In this document: piece after piece, positions 1 through 5,205 of the stretch
How positions within the stretch are numbered: the first letter of the stretch is position 1
How the letters are laid out: every line of letters starts with the position of its first letter
Assembly (NCBI GenBank): GCA_020425885.1
Contig: JAGQRA010000205.1
Span: forward strand, 1-5,205
Direction: 5' to 3'
Length of the DNA stretch: 5,205 bases
DNA from: Planctomycetota bacterium
Lineage (GTDB): Bacteria > Planctomycetota > UBA1135 > UBA2386
Notes under the pieces: generated by a model
Told to the model about the DNA's origin: nothing
Databases searched by the model: none
Seen by the model: only the letters and a program-made list of their open reading frames with translations
Program-made: the position numbers and the translations under genes

Positions 1-918
1 CTACGGCTCGACACCGGGAGGGTGAACTGGCTCTGCGCCGATGCCTCGGGGCGCCACGTGGCCATCGTCGGCACCGGCGCGCGCGGCGTGCAGGTCGTCG
101 ACATCGCGACCGGGACCGCAATCCTCGAACTCGACGGTCCGGCCGAGGTGCCGTTCCACGAGAGCGCCGCGTTCGGCAACGGCGGGTCCGAGCTGGCGGT
201 GATCGTCGGCGCGGACCGGATCCGCCGGCACGCGATCCCGTCCGGCCGGGTGATCGACGAGATGGTCGTCCCCGGCGCCGAGCTGGTGCGCGTCGTCTAT
301 TCGCTCGACGGCCGCCGGCTCGGCGCGGTCGGCAGACACAGCGACACGGTGCGGCTCTTCGCTCTCGACGACGGCACGCAGAAGGACCTCCGCTTCGACT
401 GTCACGCCTACCCGCGAACCGAGGTCCCGCGCAAACCGAGTATCGCCGCGATCGCCTTGAACCCGGATGGCAGCCGCCTCGCTATCGGTACCTGGCAGGG
501 CCTGGTGGTCGTGCGCGATCTCGCTACCGGCGAGGACACCAGGCTCGTCGGTCATGCCGGGACGACGTGGAGCATCGTCTTCGCACCCGACGATCCCGGG
601 CTGCTCGTCACCTCGACCGGAGCCGGCGGCGTGACCTTCTGGGATCTGGATTCGCACGAGGCCTGCTACGAGCCGGATTGGCTCGAGGGTCCGGTGTCGC
701 AGATCCGGATCAGCACCGACGGCCGGAGCCTCGTCGCCTTCGGCGACCGCGGCCCGGTCGTGGTGGACCTCGAGTACCGCGATCGACATGTCGCGAGCAC
801 GCTCGAGAGCTGGCTCCAGGGCGCCGAGCAGAACGCAGCTGCGCCGCCGGAGCGGATCGCGGCGCTGCGGGCCTGGGCCCGAAGCGTGCTGCAGCGACCG
901 TGGCCGCGCTTTCGCTGA
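1..918 (+). CDS. WD40 beta-propeller protein, C-terminal part (5' end outside window)
   Basis: The reading frame is open from base 1, and WD40-like sequence begins at once ('RVNWLCADASGRHVAIVG'), so the GTG at 22 is probably an internal valine and the gene starts upstream. The 305 visible residues hold about six WD40-type blades, at roughly residues 7-46, 48-90, 94-132, 146-183, 185-225 and 227-260. They show the usual 'spDG..la.g...g.v.vwDl.tG' pattern, for example 'LNPDGSRLAIGTWQGLVVV' with 'DLATGE', and 'GGVTFWDLDS'. The tail after the last blade ('VVVDLEYRDRHVASTLESW') resembles the conserved ending of planctomycete proteins in which a Ser/Thr kinase is followed by WD40 repeats. A kinase upstream is inference, since none of it is visible. 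The repeats most likely form a protein-interaction propeller; partner unknown. No signal or membrane segment is visible in this part. The gene ends at TGA 916-918 and converges on the membrane-protein gene. Confidence 0.88.
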   Translation, partial: LRLDTGRVNWLCADASGRHVAIVGTGARGVQVVDIATGTAILELDGPAEVPFHESAAFGNGGSELAVIVGADRIRRHAIPSGRVIDEMVVPGAELVRVVYSLDGRRLGAVGRHSDTVRLFALDDGTQKDLRFDCHAYPRTEVPRKPSIAAIALNPDGSRLAIGTWQGLVVVRDLATGEDTRLVGHAGTTWSIVFAPDDPGLLVTSTGAGGVTFWDLDSHEACYEPDWLEGPVSQIRISTDGRSLVAFGDRGPVVVDLEYRDRHVASTLESWLQGAEQNAAAPPERIAALRAWARSVLQRPWPRFR

Positions 919-1030
919 CCTGGCCGGGGCGAGCTTGGACCGCCATCCACCTCCGGCCACGTCGGGTCGGATGGTCCATGCGTGATCGTGCTGAGGGTCG
1001 CAGACAGGCGGACGGCGTGCGGCCTCGGGC

Positions 1031-1450
1031 TCAGGCGGCGGTGCGGCCGGCGCGCCGACGCTGCTCGAGCTGTCCGACGAACCACGCCGCCGCCAGGCAC
1101 AGCGGCAGCTCGATCAGCATCCAGGTCGGCAGCTCGATGTTCTGCATGTTGAGGATGCAGCCGAGCAGCGTCAGCACACCGACGATCAGCGCCGGCCGCA
1201 TCGCGTTCCGCGGTGCCAATCGCGCCGCGACCCAGCCGCCGACCAGGGCCTGACCGACGTGCGCCGCCAGCGTCACCAGGAACGCCGTCTGCGGCAGCGT
1301 GGCGATGTAGGCGTTCATCTGCTCCTGATCCATCATGTCGGTGCCCTCCGGCATCGGATAGAGCACGAACACGTTCAGGAAGACGAGCGTCATGTTGACG
1401 ATCGAGCCGACGATGAGGCCGACGACGACGGCGATGATGTTGCGGATCAT
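1031..1450 (-). CDS. Small four-helix integral membrane protein, function unknown
   Basis: A 139-residue protein with four predicted membrane segments: residues about 4-31 ('IIAVVVGLIVGSIVNM' onward), 54-77, 86-103 and 109-127. It ends in a short basic cytoplasmic tail (QRRRAGR). Between helices 1 and 2 lies a polar loop, 'YPMPEGTDMMDQEQMNAYI', probably outside the membrane. The arrangement 'GLIVGSIVNM', 'P.P.G.D', 'AH..G..VG..VA', 'N.Q....P.W' matches a widespread family of uncharacterised small membrane proteins that I recognise by pattern but cannot name. The ATG at 1450 was chosen because the hydrophobic helix starts right after it, and the in-frame sequence upstream is arginine/serine-rich shadow of the opposite strand. 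No Shine-Dalgarno precedes it. It is divergent from the repair operon and convergent with the WD40 gene, and nothing ties it functionally to either. Confidence 0.82.
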   Translation of the reverse strand: MIRNIIAVVVGLIVGSIVNMTLVFLNVFVLYPMPEGTDMMDQEQMNAYIATLPQTAFLVTLAAHVGQALVGGWVAARLAPRNAMRPALIVGVLTLLGCILNMQNIELPTWMLIELPLCLAAAWFVGQLEQRRRAGRTAA

Positions 1451-1626
1451 GGGACCGAGGGCCGCTTGGCGGGTGCGGGTTGCGGCCGGGTGCGCGATTG
1501 TGCCGACCGCGGCGCCGTGCGCCACCCCGGCGCGCGAGTTGAGCGGCAGCTGACCATGGCGAAGGGGCGTTGTTTGCGCGGTGGATTCCGGACGACATGG
1601 TCGCCTGCACCGGCTTCGATACCGGT
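1451..1626. promoter_or_regulatory. Divergent intergenic region upstream of the ada-alkA fusion
   Basis: This 176-base spacer separates the divergent membrane-protein and repair genes, so it should hold both promoters. I see no convincing -35/-10 pair on either strand. The plus strand has TTGTTTGCGC at 1570-1579; its reverse complement GCGCAAACAA shares the GCGCAA core found in the E. coli ada operator (Ada box), about 47 bases before the chosen start. In such GC-rich DNA that match is weak. A 24-codon frame from ATG 1556 to TGA 1628-1630 overlaps the GTG start of the fusion gene (GTGA), but it has no Shine-Dalgarno and may be chance. Confidence 0.3.
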
Positions 1627-3078
1627 GTGACGACCGAAGCCGAGATGATGACGCGCTTCCTGCAGCGCGACCGCAGCTGGGACGGACGATTCCTGACCGG
1701 TGTGCTGACGACCGGCATCTACTGCCTGGTGTCGTGTCCGGCGCGCCGCCCCAGACCCGAGAACGTGCGCTTCTTCGCGACCGAACGCGACGCGCAGGCG
1801 GCCGGCCTGCGGCCGTGTCGGCGTTGCCGACCCGATCGCTTCCTGGCCTCGGGTGATCCCGACATCCGGCTCTACGAATCGGTGTGGTCGCAGGTCCGCG
1901 CCGAGCCCGGCGCCTTCGCCGGCGTGCCCGACATCGCCGGGGCGGCGGGCATCGGCGCCACCCGCTGCAACGACCTGTTCCGCCGCCATGGCCACGCGAC
2001 GCCGGCGGCTGCCCTGCAGCGGGCTCGGGTCGAACACGCCGCGAGGGCGCTGCTCGGGTCCGAGCGTCGTCTGATCGACATCGCGCTCGACGCCGGCTTC
2101 GACAGCAGCTCGGCGTTCCACCAGAACTTCCAGGACCTGATGCGGATGACGCCGCGGGCCTATCGGGCGTTGCGATCGGCATCGGAGTTCACGATCGCGT
2201 TGCCCGCTGACTTCCGACACGGCGACACGCTGCGGCAGCTCGGCCGCGATGCCGGCGCGCCGGATCAGCGCGTCGATGGCGCGCGGGTCGGCAAGGCGCT
2301 CTGGCTCGACGGCAATGCTGTGGCGCTGACGCTTCGGATCCAGCGGCGCAACGTGCGCTGCACGATCGAGAGCCGGCGGCACTCGGGTCCGGTGGCGATG
2401 GCCGCGGCGCACGCGGCTGCGTTGCGGCTCCTGGGTCTCGACGCCGATCCCGAACCGTTCCAACGCCGCGCCCGCCGCGATCGCGATCAGCGGCGCCTGG
2501 TCGCGTTGCGCCCGGGCCTGCGCGTGCTGCAGAACGGCTCGGCCTTCGAGTCCTTCTGCTGGTCGGTCATCGGCCAGCAGATCAACCTGTCGCTCGCGTT
2601 CCGCTGCCGCACGGCGATGTTCGAGCTCGCCGGCGTGCCCACCGTCGGCGGCCTGCAACCGCATCCGACCCCGGCCGCGGTCGCCGCGATCGCGCCGCAG
2701 GACCTGCGTGGGCGCCAGTTCTCCGGTCGCAAGATCGAGTACCTGCAGGACACGCCGGCGATGATCGACCGCGGCGAGTTGCCGCTCGGGGAACTGGCCT
2801 CCGGTTCGGCCATGCACGCCGAGCGGACCCTGCTCGCGCTGCGTGGCATCGGACCATGGTCGAGCAACTACGTGATGATGCGCGGCTTCGGCTTCGGCGA
2901 CTGCGCGCCGATCGGGGACACCGGCATCACCAGCGCGCTGCAGCGCTGGCTCGACCTCGACGTGCGACCCGACGCCGAGGCGACGGTGCGACTGCTCGAG
3001 CCGTTCGCGCCCCATCGCAGCCTCGCCTGCTGGCACCTGTGGCGTTCGCTCGACGATCCCGAGTTGGAGGACTGTTGA
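1627..3078 (+). CDS. Ada methyl-sensor / AraC regulator fused to AlkA-type 3-methyladenine DNA glycosylase
   Basis: A 483-residue fusion with three parts. Residues 1-75 are an Ada zinc domain, with '[14 protein letters not shown]' and '[10 protein letters not shown]' supplying C33, C37, C64 and C67. These have the 4/27/3 spacing of E. coli Ada C38/C42/C69/C72, so C33 should accept methyl groups from phosphotriesters; R40 matches Ada R45. Residues about 85-182 are an AraC-type helix-turn-helix ('[20 protein letters not shown]', then 'TPRAYRAL'). Residues about 188-290 resemble the AlkA N-terminal domain, and about 306-475 form the HhH-GPD glycosylase, with 'GIGPWSSNY' (W411, Y415 matching AlkA W218, Y222) and catalytic D431 in 'PIGDTGI', exactly 20 residues after W411 as in E. 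coli. The protein should sense alkylation, activate repair genes and excise 3-methyladenine-type bases. The start is uncertain: GTG 1627 gives '[14 protein letters not shown]', which fits the family N-terminus; ATG 1645 or 1648 and TTG 1570 are alternatives. The stop overlaps the ogt start by one base. Confidence 0.93.
   Translation: MTTEAEMMTRFLQRDRSWDGRFLTGVLTTGIYCLVSCPARRPRPENVRFFATERDAQAAGLRPCRRCRPDRFLASGDPDIRLYESVWSQVRAEPGAFAGVPDIAGAAGIGATRCNDLFRRHGHATPAAALQRARVEHAARALLGSERRLIDIALDAGFDSSSAFHQNFQDLMRMTPRAYRALRSASEFTIALPADFRHGDTLRQLGRDAGAPDQRVDGARVGKALWLDGNAVALTLRIQRRNVRCTIESRRHSGPVAMAAAHAAALRLLGLDADPEPFQRRARRDRDQRRLVALRPGLRVLQNGSAFESFCWSVIGQQINLSLAFRCRTAMFELAGVPTVGGLQPHPTPAAVAAIAPQDLRGRQFSGRKIEYLQDTPAMIDRGELPLGELASGSAMHAERTLLALRGIGPWSSNYVMMRGFGFGDCAPIGDTGITSALQRWLDLDVRPDAEATVRLLEPFAPHRSLACWHLWRSLDDPELEDC
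3066..3070 (+). promoter_or_regulatory. Shine-Dalgarno of ogt inside the fusion gene's 3' end
   Basis: GGAGG lies 7 bases before the ATG at 3078, inside the last codons of the upstream gene. Together with the TGATG stop/start overlap it fixes the ogt start and indicates translational coupling within one mRNA. It is the only strong ribosome site seen before a gene start in this window. Confidence 0.75.
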
Positions 3079-3602
3079 TGACCGTTCGTTGTTGCACGCT
3101 CGAAATCGATGGCGACGAGTTGATGATCGCCGAACGCGATGGCGCCCTGGTCGCGGTCGAGTTCGGCGGCGATCGCGCCGCGATGCTCAGGACCGTGGCC
3201 GGGCCGGGGGGCGGGGCCAGGCTGGCATGGACCGATGGCACCGATTCGCCGGCGCGGCGGCAGCTCGCCGAGTACTTCGCCGGTCGTCGGCGCGAGTTCG
3301 AGCTGCCGCTGGCGCCGCGCGGCACGCCGTTCCAGCTCGAGGTCTGGGCCGCGCTGCGAACGATCCCGTTCGGCAGCACCTGCAGCTACGCCGACATCGC
3401 CGCGCGCATCGGCCGGCCGAACGCTGTGCGCGCCGTCGGCGCCGCCAACGGCCGCAACCCGATCGCGATCATCGTGCCGTGCCACCGCGTCATCGGCCGC
3501 GACGGTTCGTTGACCGGATACGCCGGCGGACTCGATCGCAAGCGCAGGTTGTTGCAGCATGAGCGAACGGTGCCAGGACCAAAACCCACCTGTGGGTTTT
3601 GA
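3078..3602 (+). CDS. ogt: Methylated-DNA--protein-cysteine (O6-alkylguanine) methyltransferase
   Basis: A 174-residue suicide DNA-repair protein that moves the alkyl group from O6-alkylguanine to its own cysteine. The N-terminal RNase H-like domain covers about residues 1-78. The C-terminal DNA-binding and catalytic domain follows: '[20 protein letters not shown]' (82-101), '[19 protein letters not shown]' (103-121, with R118 as the likely arginine finger), the asparagine hinge 'AANGRNP', and '[10 protein letters not shown]' with acceptor C135, then '[18 protein letters not shown]'. In this family the protein usually ends soon after that last motif. Here residues 162-174 (from E162 to the C-terminal 'PKPTCGF') and the TGA are encoded by the left part of a long palindrome, so the original stop was probably displaced. 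The gene is cotranscribed with the fusion gene and supplies the methyltransferase activity that E. coli Ada carries in its own C-terminal half. Confidence 0.95.
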   Translation: MTVRCCTLEIDGDELMIAERDGALVAVEFGGDRAAMLRTVAGPGGGARLAWTDGTDSPARRQLAEYFAGRRREFELPLAPRGTPFQLEVWAALRTIPFGSTCSYADIAARIGRPNAVRAVGAANGRNPIAIIVPCHRVIGRDGSLTGYAGGLDRKRRLLQHERTVPGPKPTCGF

Positions 3603-3620
3603 TCCTGGCACCGTTCGTTC
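3561..3620. repeat. 60-base near-perfect palindrome at the ogt / aminotransferase junction
   Basis: The left arm 3561-3589 and right arm 3592-3620 are inverted copies of 29 bases around a 2-base centre (CT at 3590-3591). There are only two mismatches, G3563/T3618 and C3579/A3602. The core of each arm contains GGTGCCAGGA then CCAAAACCCAC (right side: GTGGGTTTTG then TCCTGGCACC). The C/A mismatch of the plus transcript becomes a G-U wobble on the minus transcript, and the G/T pair is a wobble on the plus transcript, so both RNAs fold into a long hairpin. It contains the ogt stop and lies 4 bases from the aminotransferase stop. Its size and placement between convergent genes recall REP-like palindromic elements that also serve as terminators, but no second copy occurs in the window. 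Confidence 0.9.
3581..3600. terminator. Candidate bidirectional terminator core inside the palindrome
   Basis: The centre reads AAAA-CCCAC-CT-GTGGG-TTTT: a GC-rich 5-bp stem flanked by four A on the left and four T on the right, which reads the same way on the other strand. Its position between two convergent genes is where a shared terminator is expected. The T run is short and part of the longer stem, and the ogt stop (3600-3602) falls at its edge, so termination is inferred rather than shown. Confidence 0.5.
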
Positions 3621-3624
3621 GTAC

Positions 3625-4752
3625 CTACGCCGAGACCGGGCGGGGGAAGTGCTTCAGGGCGCCGACGACGTCGACCTGTTCGGCTTCGGTCAGGCCCTGG
3701 AAGATCGGCAATGCCAACGCCGTGCGCGATGCCTGCTCCGCCACCGGGAAGTCGCTCGGGTCGGCGCCGAGGTAGGCGAAGCACGGCTGGCGGTGGAACG
3801 GGATCGGGTAGTAAATGCCACAGCCGATGCCCTGTTGCCGCAGGTGTGAGATCACCCGGTCGCGTTGGCCCACCGGCAGCCTGATGACGAACTGGTGGTA
3901 GGCGTGGCGGTCGGTGTCGGTCGGCAGCTCGGCCCAATCGCCGAGTCCTGCTTCGGCGAACAGCTGGCGGTAGCGTTCGGCGTTGTCGCGTCGCGTCATC
4001 GTCACCTCCTCGATCGACTGCAGCTTGACGCGCAGCGCCGCCGCCTGGATCGCGTCCATGCGGAAGTTGCCGCCGATCGTGTGATGCTCGTAGAGCTGCG
4101 CCTGACCGTGGTTGCGCAGCAGCCGGCACTGATCCGCCAGCTCGTCGTCATCGGTGGTCAGGAAGCCGCCATCGCCGAGGCCGCCGAGGTTCTTGGTCGG
4201 GAACGTCGACCACGCGCCGCACAGCCCGTGGTTGCCGAGCATGCGGCCGTTGTGGATGGTGCCGATCGCCTGCGCGGCGTCCTCGATCAACGGGATCGAG
4301 CGGCGCTTGCAGATCGCGGCGACGGCGTCGATGTCGAAGGCCGTGCCGAACAGGTGCACGCCGATCACCGCCTTCGGGTTGCTGCAGCGTTGCAGGGTCT
4401 CCTCGAGTCGCTGCGGATCGATGGTCCAATGCACCGGCTCGACGTCGACGAAGACCGGAGTCGCGCCGGTGCGGGCGACGACGCCGGCGGTGGCGAAGAA
4501 CGAGTAGGTCGGCAGCAGCACCTCGCAGCCGGGGCCGATGCCGAGCGCCATCAATGGCGCCAGCAGCGCATCGGTGCCCGAGGACATCGCCAGCGCGTGC
4601 TTGACGCCCAGGTATTCGGTCAGTTCGCGTTCGAAGTTCTCCACCTCGGAACCGAGCACGTAGTTGCCGCTGCGTACGACACGGACGACCGCGGCCTCGA
4701 CGGCGGTGAGTTGCTTGCTGTCGCGGGTGAGATCGATCAGGGGGACCGGCAT
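3625..4752 (-). CDS. DegT/DnrJ/EryC1/StrS-family PLP-dependent sugar aminotransferase
   Basis: A 375-residue fold-type I aminotransferase of the family that transfers an amino group to keto-sugar nucleotides. Family landmarks occur in order: 'MSSGTDALLAPLMALGIG' (56-73, cofactor phosphate binding), 'LLPTYSFFAT' (79-88), 'PVFVDVEP' (99-106), 'PLIEDAAQAIGT' (154-165, D158 for the pyridine nitrogen, Q161 stacking), and 'AWSTFPTKNLGGLGDGG' (180-196) with Schiff-base K187 and S182. Later come 'GGNFRMDAIQAAAL' (227-240) and 'YYPIPFHRQPCF' (314-325). The likely product is an amino-deoxysugar for surface glycan or another glycoconjugate; the exact sugar cannot be read here, and no other sugar-pathway gene is visible. 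The frame is open back to an ATG at 4842, but the family N-terminus is 'PLIDL', so ATG 4752 (MPVPLIDLTRD) is preferred. No Shine-Dalgarno precedes it; a -10-like hexamer does. Confidence 0.93.
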   Translation of the reverse strand: MPVPLIDLTRDSKQLTAVEAAVVRVVRSGNYVLGSEVENFERELTEYLGVKHALAMSSGTDALLAPLMALGIGPGCEVLLPTYSFFATAGVVARTGATPVFVDVEPVHWTIDPQRLEETLQRCSNPKAVIGVHLFGTAFDIDAVAAICKRRSIPLIEDAAQAIGTIHNGRMLGNHGLCGAWSTFPTKNLGGLGDGGFLTTDDDELADQCRLLRNHGQAQLYEHHTIGGNFRMDAIQAAALRVKLQSIEEVTMTRRDNAERYRQLFAEAGLGDWAELPTDTDRHAYHQFVIRLPVGQRDRVISHLRQQGIGCGIYYPIPFHRQPCFAYLGADPSDFPVAEQASRTALALPIFQGLTEAEQVDVVGALKHFPRPVSA

Positions 4753-4761
4753 GCACCGCAG

Positions 4762-4790
4762 AGGATAGGGGCTCGGCAGGTCCGCAACAA
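4762..4790 (-). promoter_or_regulatory. Candidate promoter of the aminotransferase gene
   Basis: On the minus strand, TTGTTG (complement of 4785-4790) and TATCCT (complement of 4762-4767) are 17 bases apart, the ideal sigma-70 spacing. The hexamer ends 9 bases before the ATG at 4752, placing the transcript start about 2-3 bases before the start codon. The -35 matches TTGACA only at its first three bases, so the call rests mainly on the -10 and the spacing. Confidence 0.4.
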
Positions 4791-4826
4791 ACGTGGCATC
4801 CGGGTGCTGGTCCGACACGGCCGGCG

Positions 4827-4832
4827 TAGAGT
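4827..4832 (+). promoter_or_regulatory. Candidate -10 element of the M14 peptidase gene
   Basis: TAGAGT fits the TAnnnT pattern and ends 9 bases before the ATG at 4842, the same distance as on the opposite strand. No good -35 lies 16-18 bases upstream, and no Shine-Dalgarno lies between hexamer and start. If real, the mRNA would be leaderless or nearly so. Confidence 0.35.
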
Positions 4833-4841
4833 CTCCCCGCA

Positions 4842-5205
4842 ATGCGTCCGTCCCCGATTCCGGTCGTCTTGCTCCTCGCCTTCGCGCTGCCAGCCCGGGC
4901 CCAGGTCCCCGATCCGGCGCCGACGCCGCAGCCGGCGCTCTTGCCCGGTGTCACCTACGACCCCGCGATCCCGACGATCGACCGGATCACCGGCCACGCG
5001 CCGGGCGAGGCGATCTCGACCCATGCCGAGGTCGAACGCTACCTGCATGCTCTCGCGACGGCGTCGGATCGCATGCGCCTCGTCGAGTACGGCCGCAGCT
5101 GGGAGGGCCGCACGTTGTGGTGCGCAGTGGTCGCGACGCCGGACAACCTGGCCCGCATCGACGAGATTCGCGCCGGCATGAAGCGACTCGCCGATCCGCG
5201 CGGGC
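4842..5205 (+). CDS. Secreted M14-family zinc carboxypeptidase, N-terminal part (3' end outside window)
   Basis: The frame runs from ATG 4842 to the window end without a stop, giving 121 residues. Residues 1-20 form a Sec-type signal peptide (short charged start, 'PVVLLLAFAL' core, and an ARA motif giving cleavage between A20 and Q21), followed by a proline-rich linker. From about residue 38 ('VTYDPAIPTIDRITGHAPGE') through 'THAEVERYLHALATASDRM' and 'YGRSWEGRTLW' to 'DNLARI' and 'RLADPRG' the sequence follows the N-terminal start of large bacterial M14 peptidases ('GR..EGR.l......P.nl.rld..r....LadPR'). The zinc-binding HxxE and the catalytic glutamate lie beyond the window, so activity cannot be judged. 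The protein should be exported and cleave C-terminal residues from peptides or act on cell-wall peptides. It diverges from the aminotransferase gene across an 89-base spacer. Confidence 0.85.
   Translation, partial: MRPSPIPVVLLLAFALPARAQVPDPAPTPQPALLPGVTYDPAIPTIDRITGHAPGEAISTHAEVERYLHALATASDRMRLVEYGRSWEGRTLWCAVVATPDNLARIDEIRAGMKRLADPRG

Noticed and set aside
1..960. 319-residue minus-strand frame opposite the WD40 gene
   Set aside because: The product is rich in Arg, Asp and Ala with a 'HH..AVAEGDE' shadow style, while the opposite frame shows clear WD40 repeats.
937..977. Possible hairpin between the WD40 and membrane-protein genes (CCATCC 943-948 with GGATGG 969-974)
   Set aside because: Only 6 bp pair across a 20-base loop, flanking pairing breaks down and no T run follows, so it is not supportable as a terminator. 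The 112-base gap otherwise shows nothing.
1488..1527. Imperfect inverted repeat GGGTGCGC ... GCGCCACCC in the divergent spacer
   Set aside because: It needs a bulge, is made of GC-rich bases that pair easily by chance, and is not aligned with any promoter element.
1447..3036. 529-residue open frame on the minus strand opposite the repair fusion gene
   Set aside because: It is antisense to a gene with full Ada, AraC and AlkA motifs. Its product is low-complexity Arg/Ala/Gly-rich sequence without recognisable domains, typical of shadow frames in GC-rich DNA.
4753..4842. Thirty-residue N-terminal extension of the aminotransferase from ATG 4842
   Set aside because: The extension (MRGDSTPAVSDQ...) has no family counterpart, would overlap the M14 start and spans the divergent promoter region. 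ATG 4752 gives the standard family N-terminus.
3865..5181. 438-residue open frame on the plus strand opposite the aminotransferase
   Set aside because: It is antisense to the well-supported DegT-family gene and runs out of frame through the M14 signal peptide. No motif is recognisable.

Overview
This is a 5,205-base chromosomal window from a GC-rich bacterium (roughly 70% G+C, estimated by eye), with long spurious open frames on both strands as expected at that composition. The WD40 protein at the left edge ends in a 'DLEYRDRHVASTLE'-type tail, which recalls the WD40 tails of Planctomycetota Ser/Thr kinases. Several starts also lack a Shine-Dalgarno sequence. A high-GC planctomycete is therefore my best guess, but other GC-rich phyla (Myxococcota, Gemmatimonadota, Xanthomonadales-like Proteobacteria) are not excluded.

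Layout, left to right. (1) Bases 1-918, plus strand: the C-terminal 305 residues of a WD40 beta-propeller protein whose start lies outside the window. (2) Bases 1031-1450, minus strand: a 139-residue four-helix membrane protein, convergent with the WD40 gene. (3) Bases 1627-3602, plus strand: a two-gene alkylation-repair operon. Its first gene encodes an Ada-type zinc methyl-sensor plus AraC helix-turn-helix fused to an AlkA-type 3-methyladenine glycosylase. A one-base stop/start overlap (TGATG) with a strong internal ribosome site leads into ogt, a separate O6-methylguanine-DNA methyltransferase. (4) Bases 3561-3620: a 60-base near-perfect palindrome that forms the last 13 codons and the stop of ogt and sits 4 bases from the stop of the next, convergent gene. 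(5) Bases 3625-4752, minus strand: a DegT/DnrJ/EryC1/StrS-family PLP sugar aminotransferase. (6) Bases 4842-5205, plus strand: the secreted N-terminus of an M14-family zinc carboxypeptidase, cut by the window end. Genes 5 and 6 diverge from an 89-base spacer in which each start codon has a TAnnnT hexamer exactly 9 bases upstream and no Shine-Dalgarno, suggesting leaderless or near-leaderless mRNAs.

The only clear functional unit is the repair operon. The Ada sensor part should detect methylphosphotriesters and activate transcription, the fused AlkA part should excise N-alkylated bases, and Ogt should reverse O6-alkylguanine. Together they divide the E. coli Ada/AlkA/Ogt jobs differently over two polypeptides. 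I see no mobile element with a transposase, no CRISPR, no RNA gene and no clearly new system. The most unusual structure is the palindrome at the ogt/aminotransferase junction.
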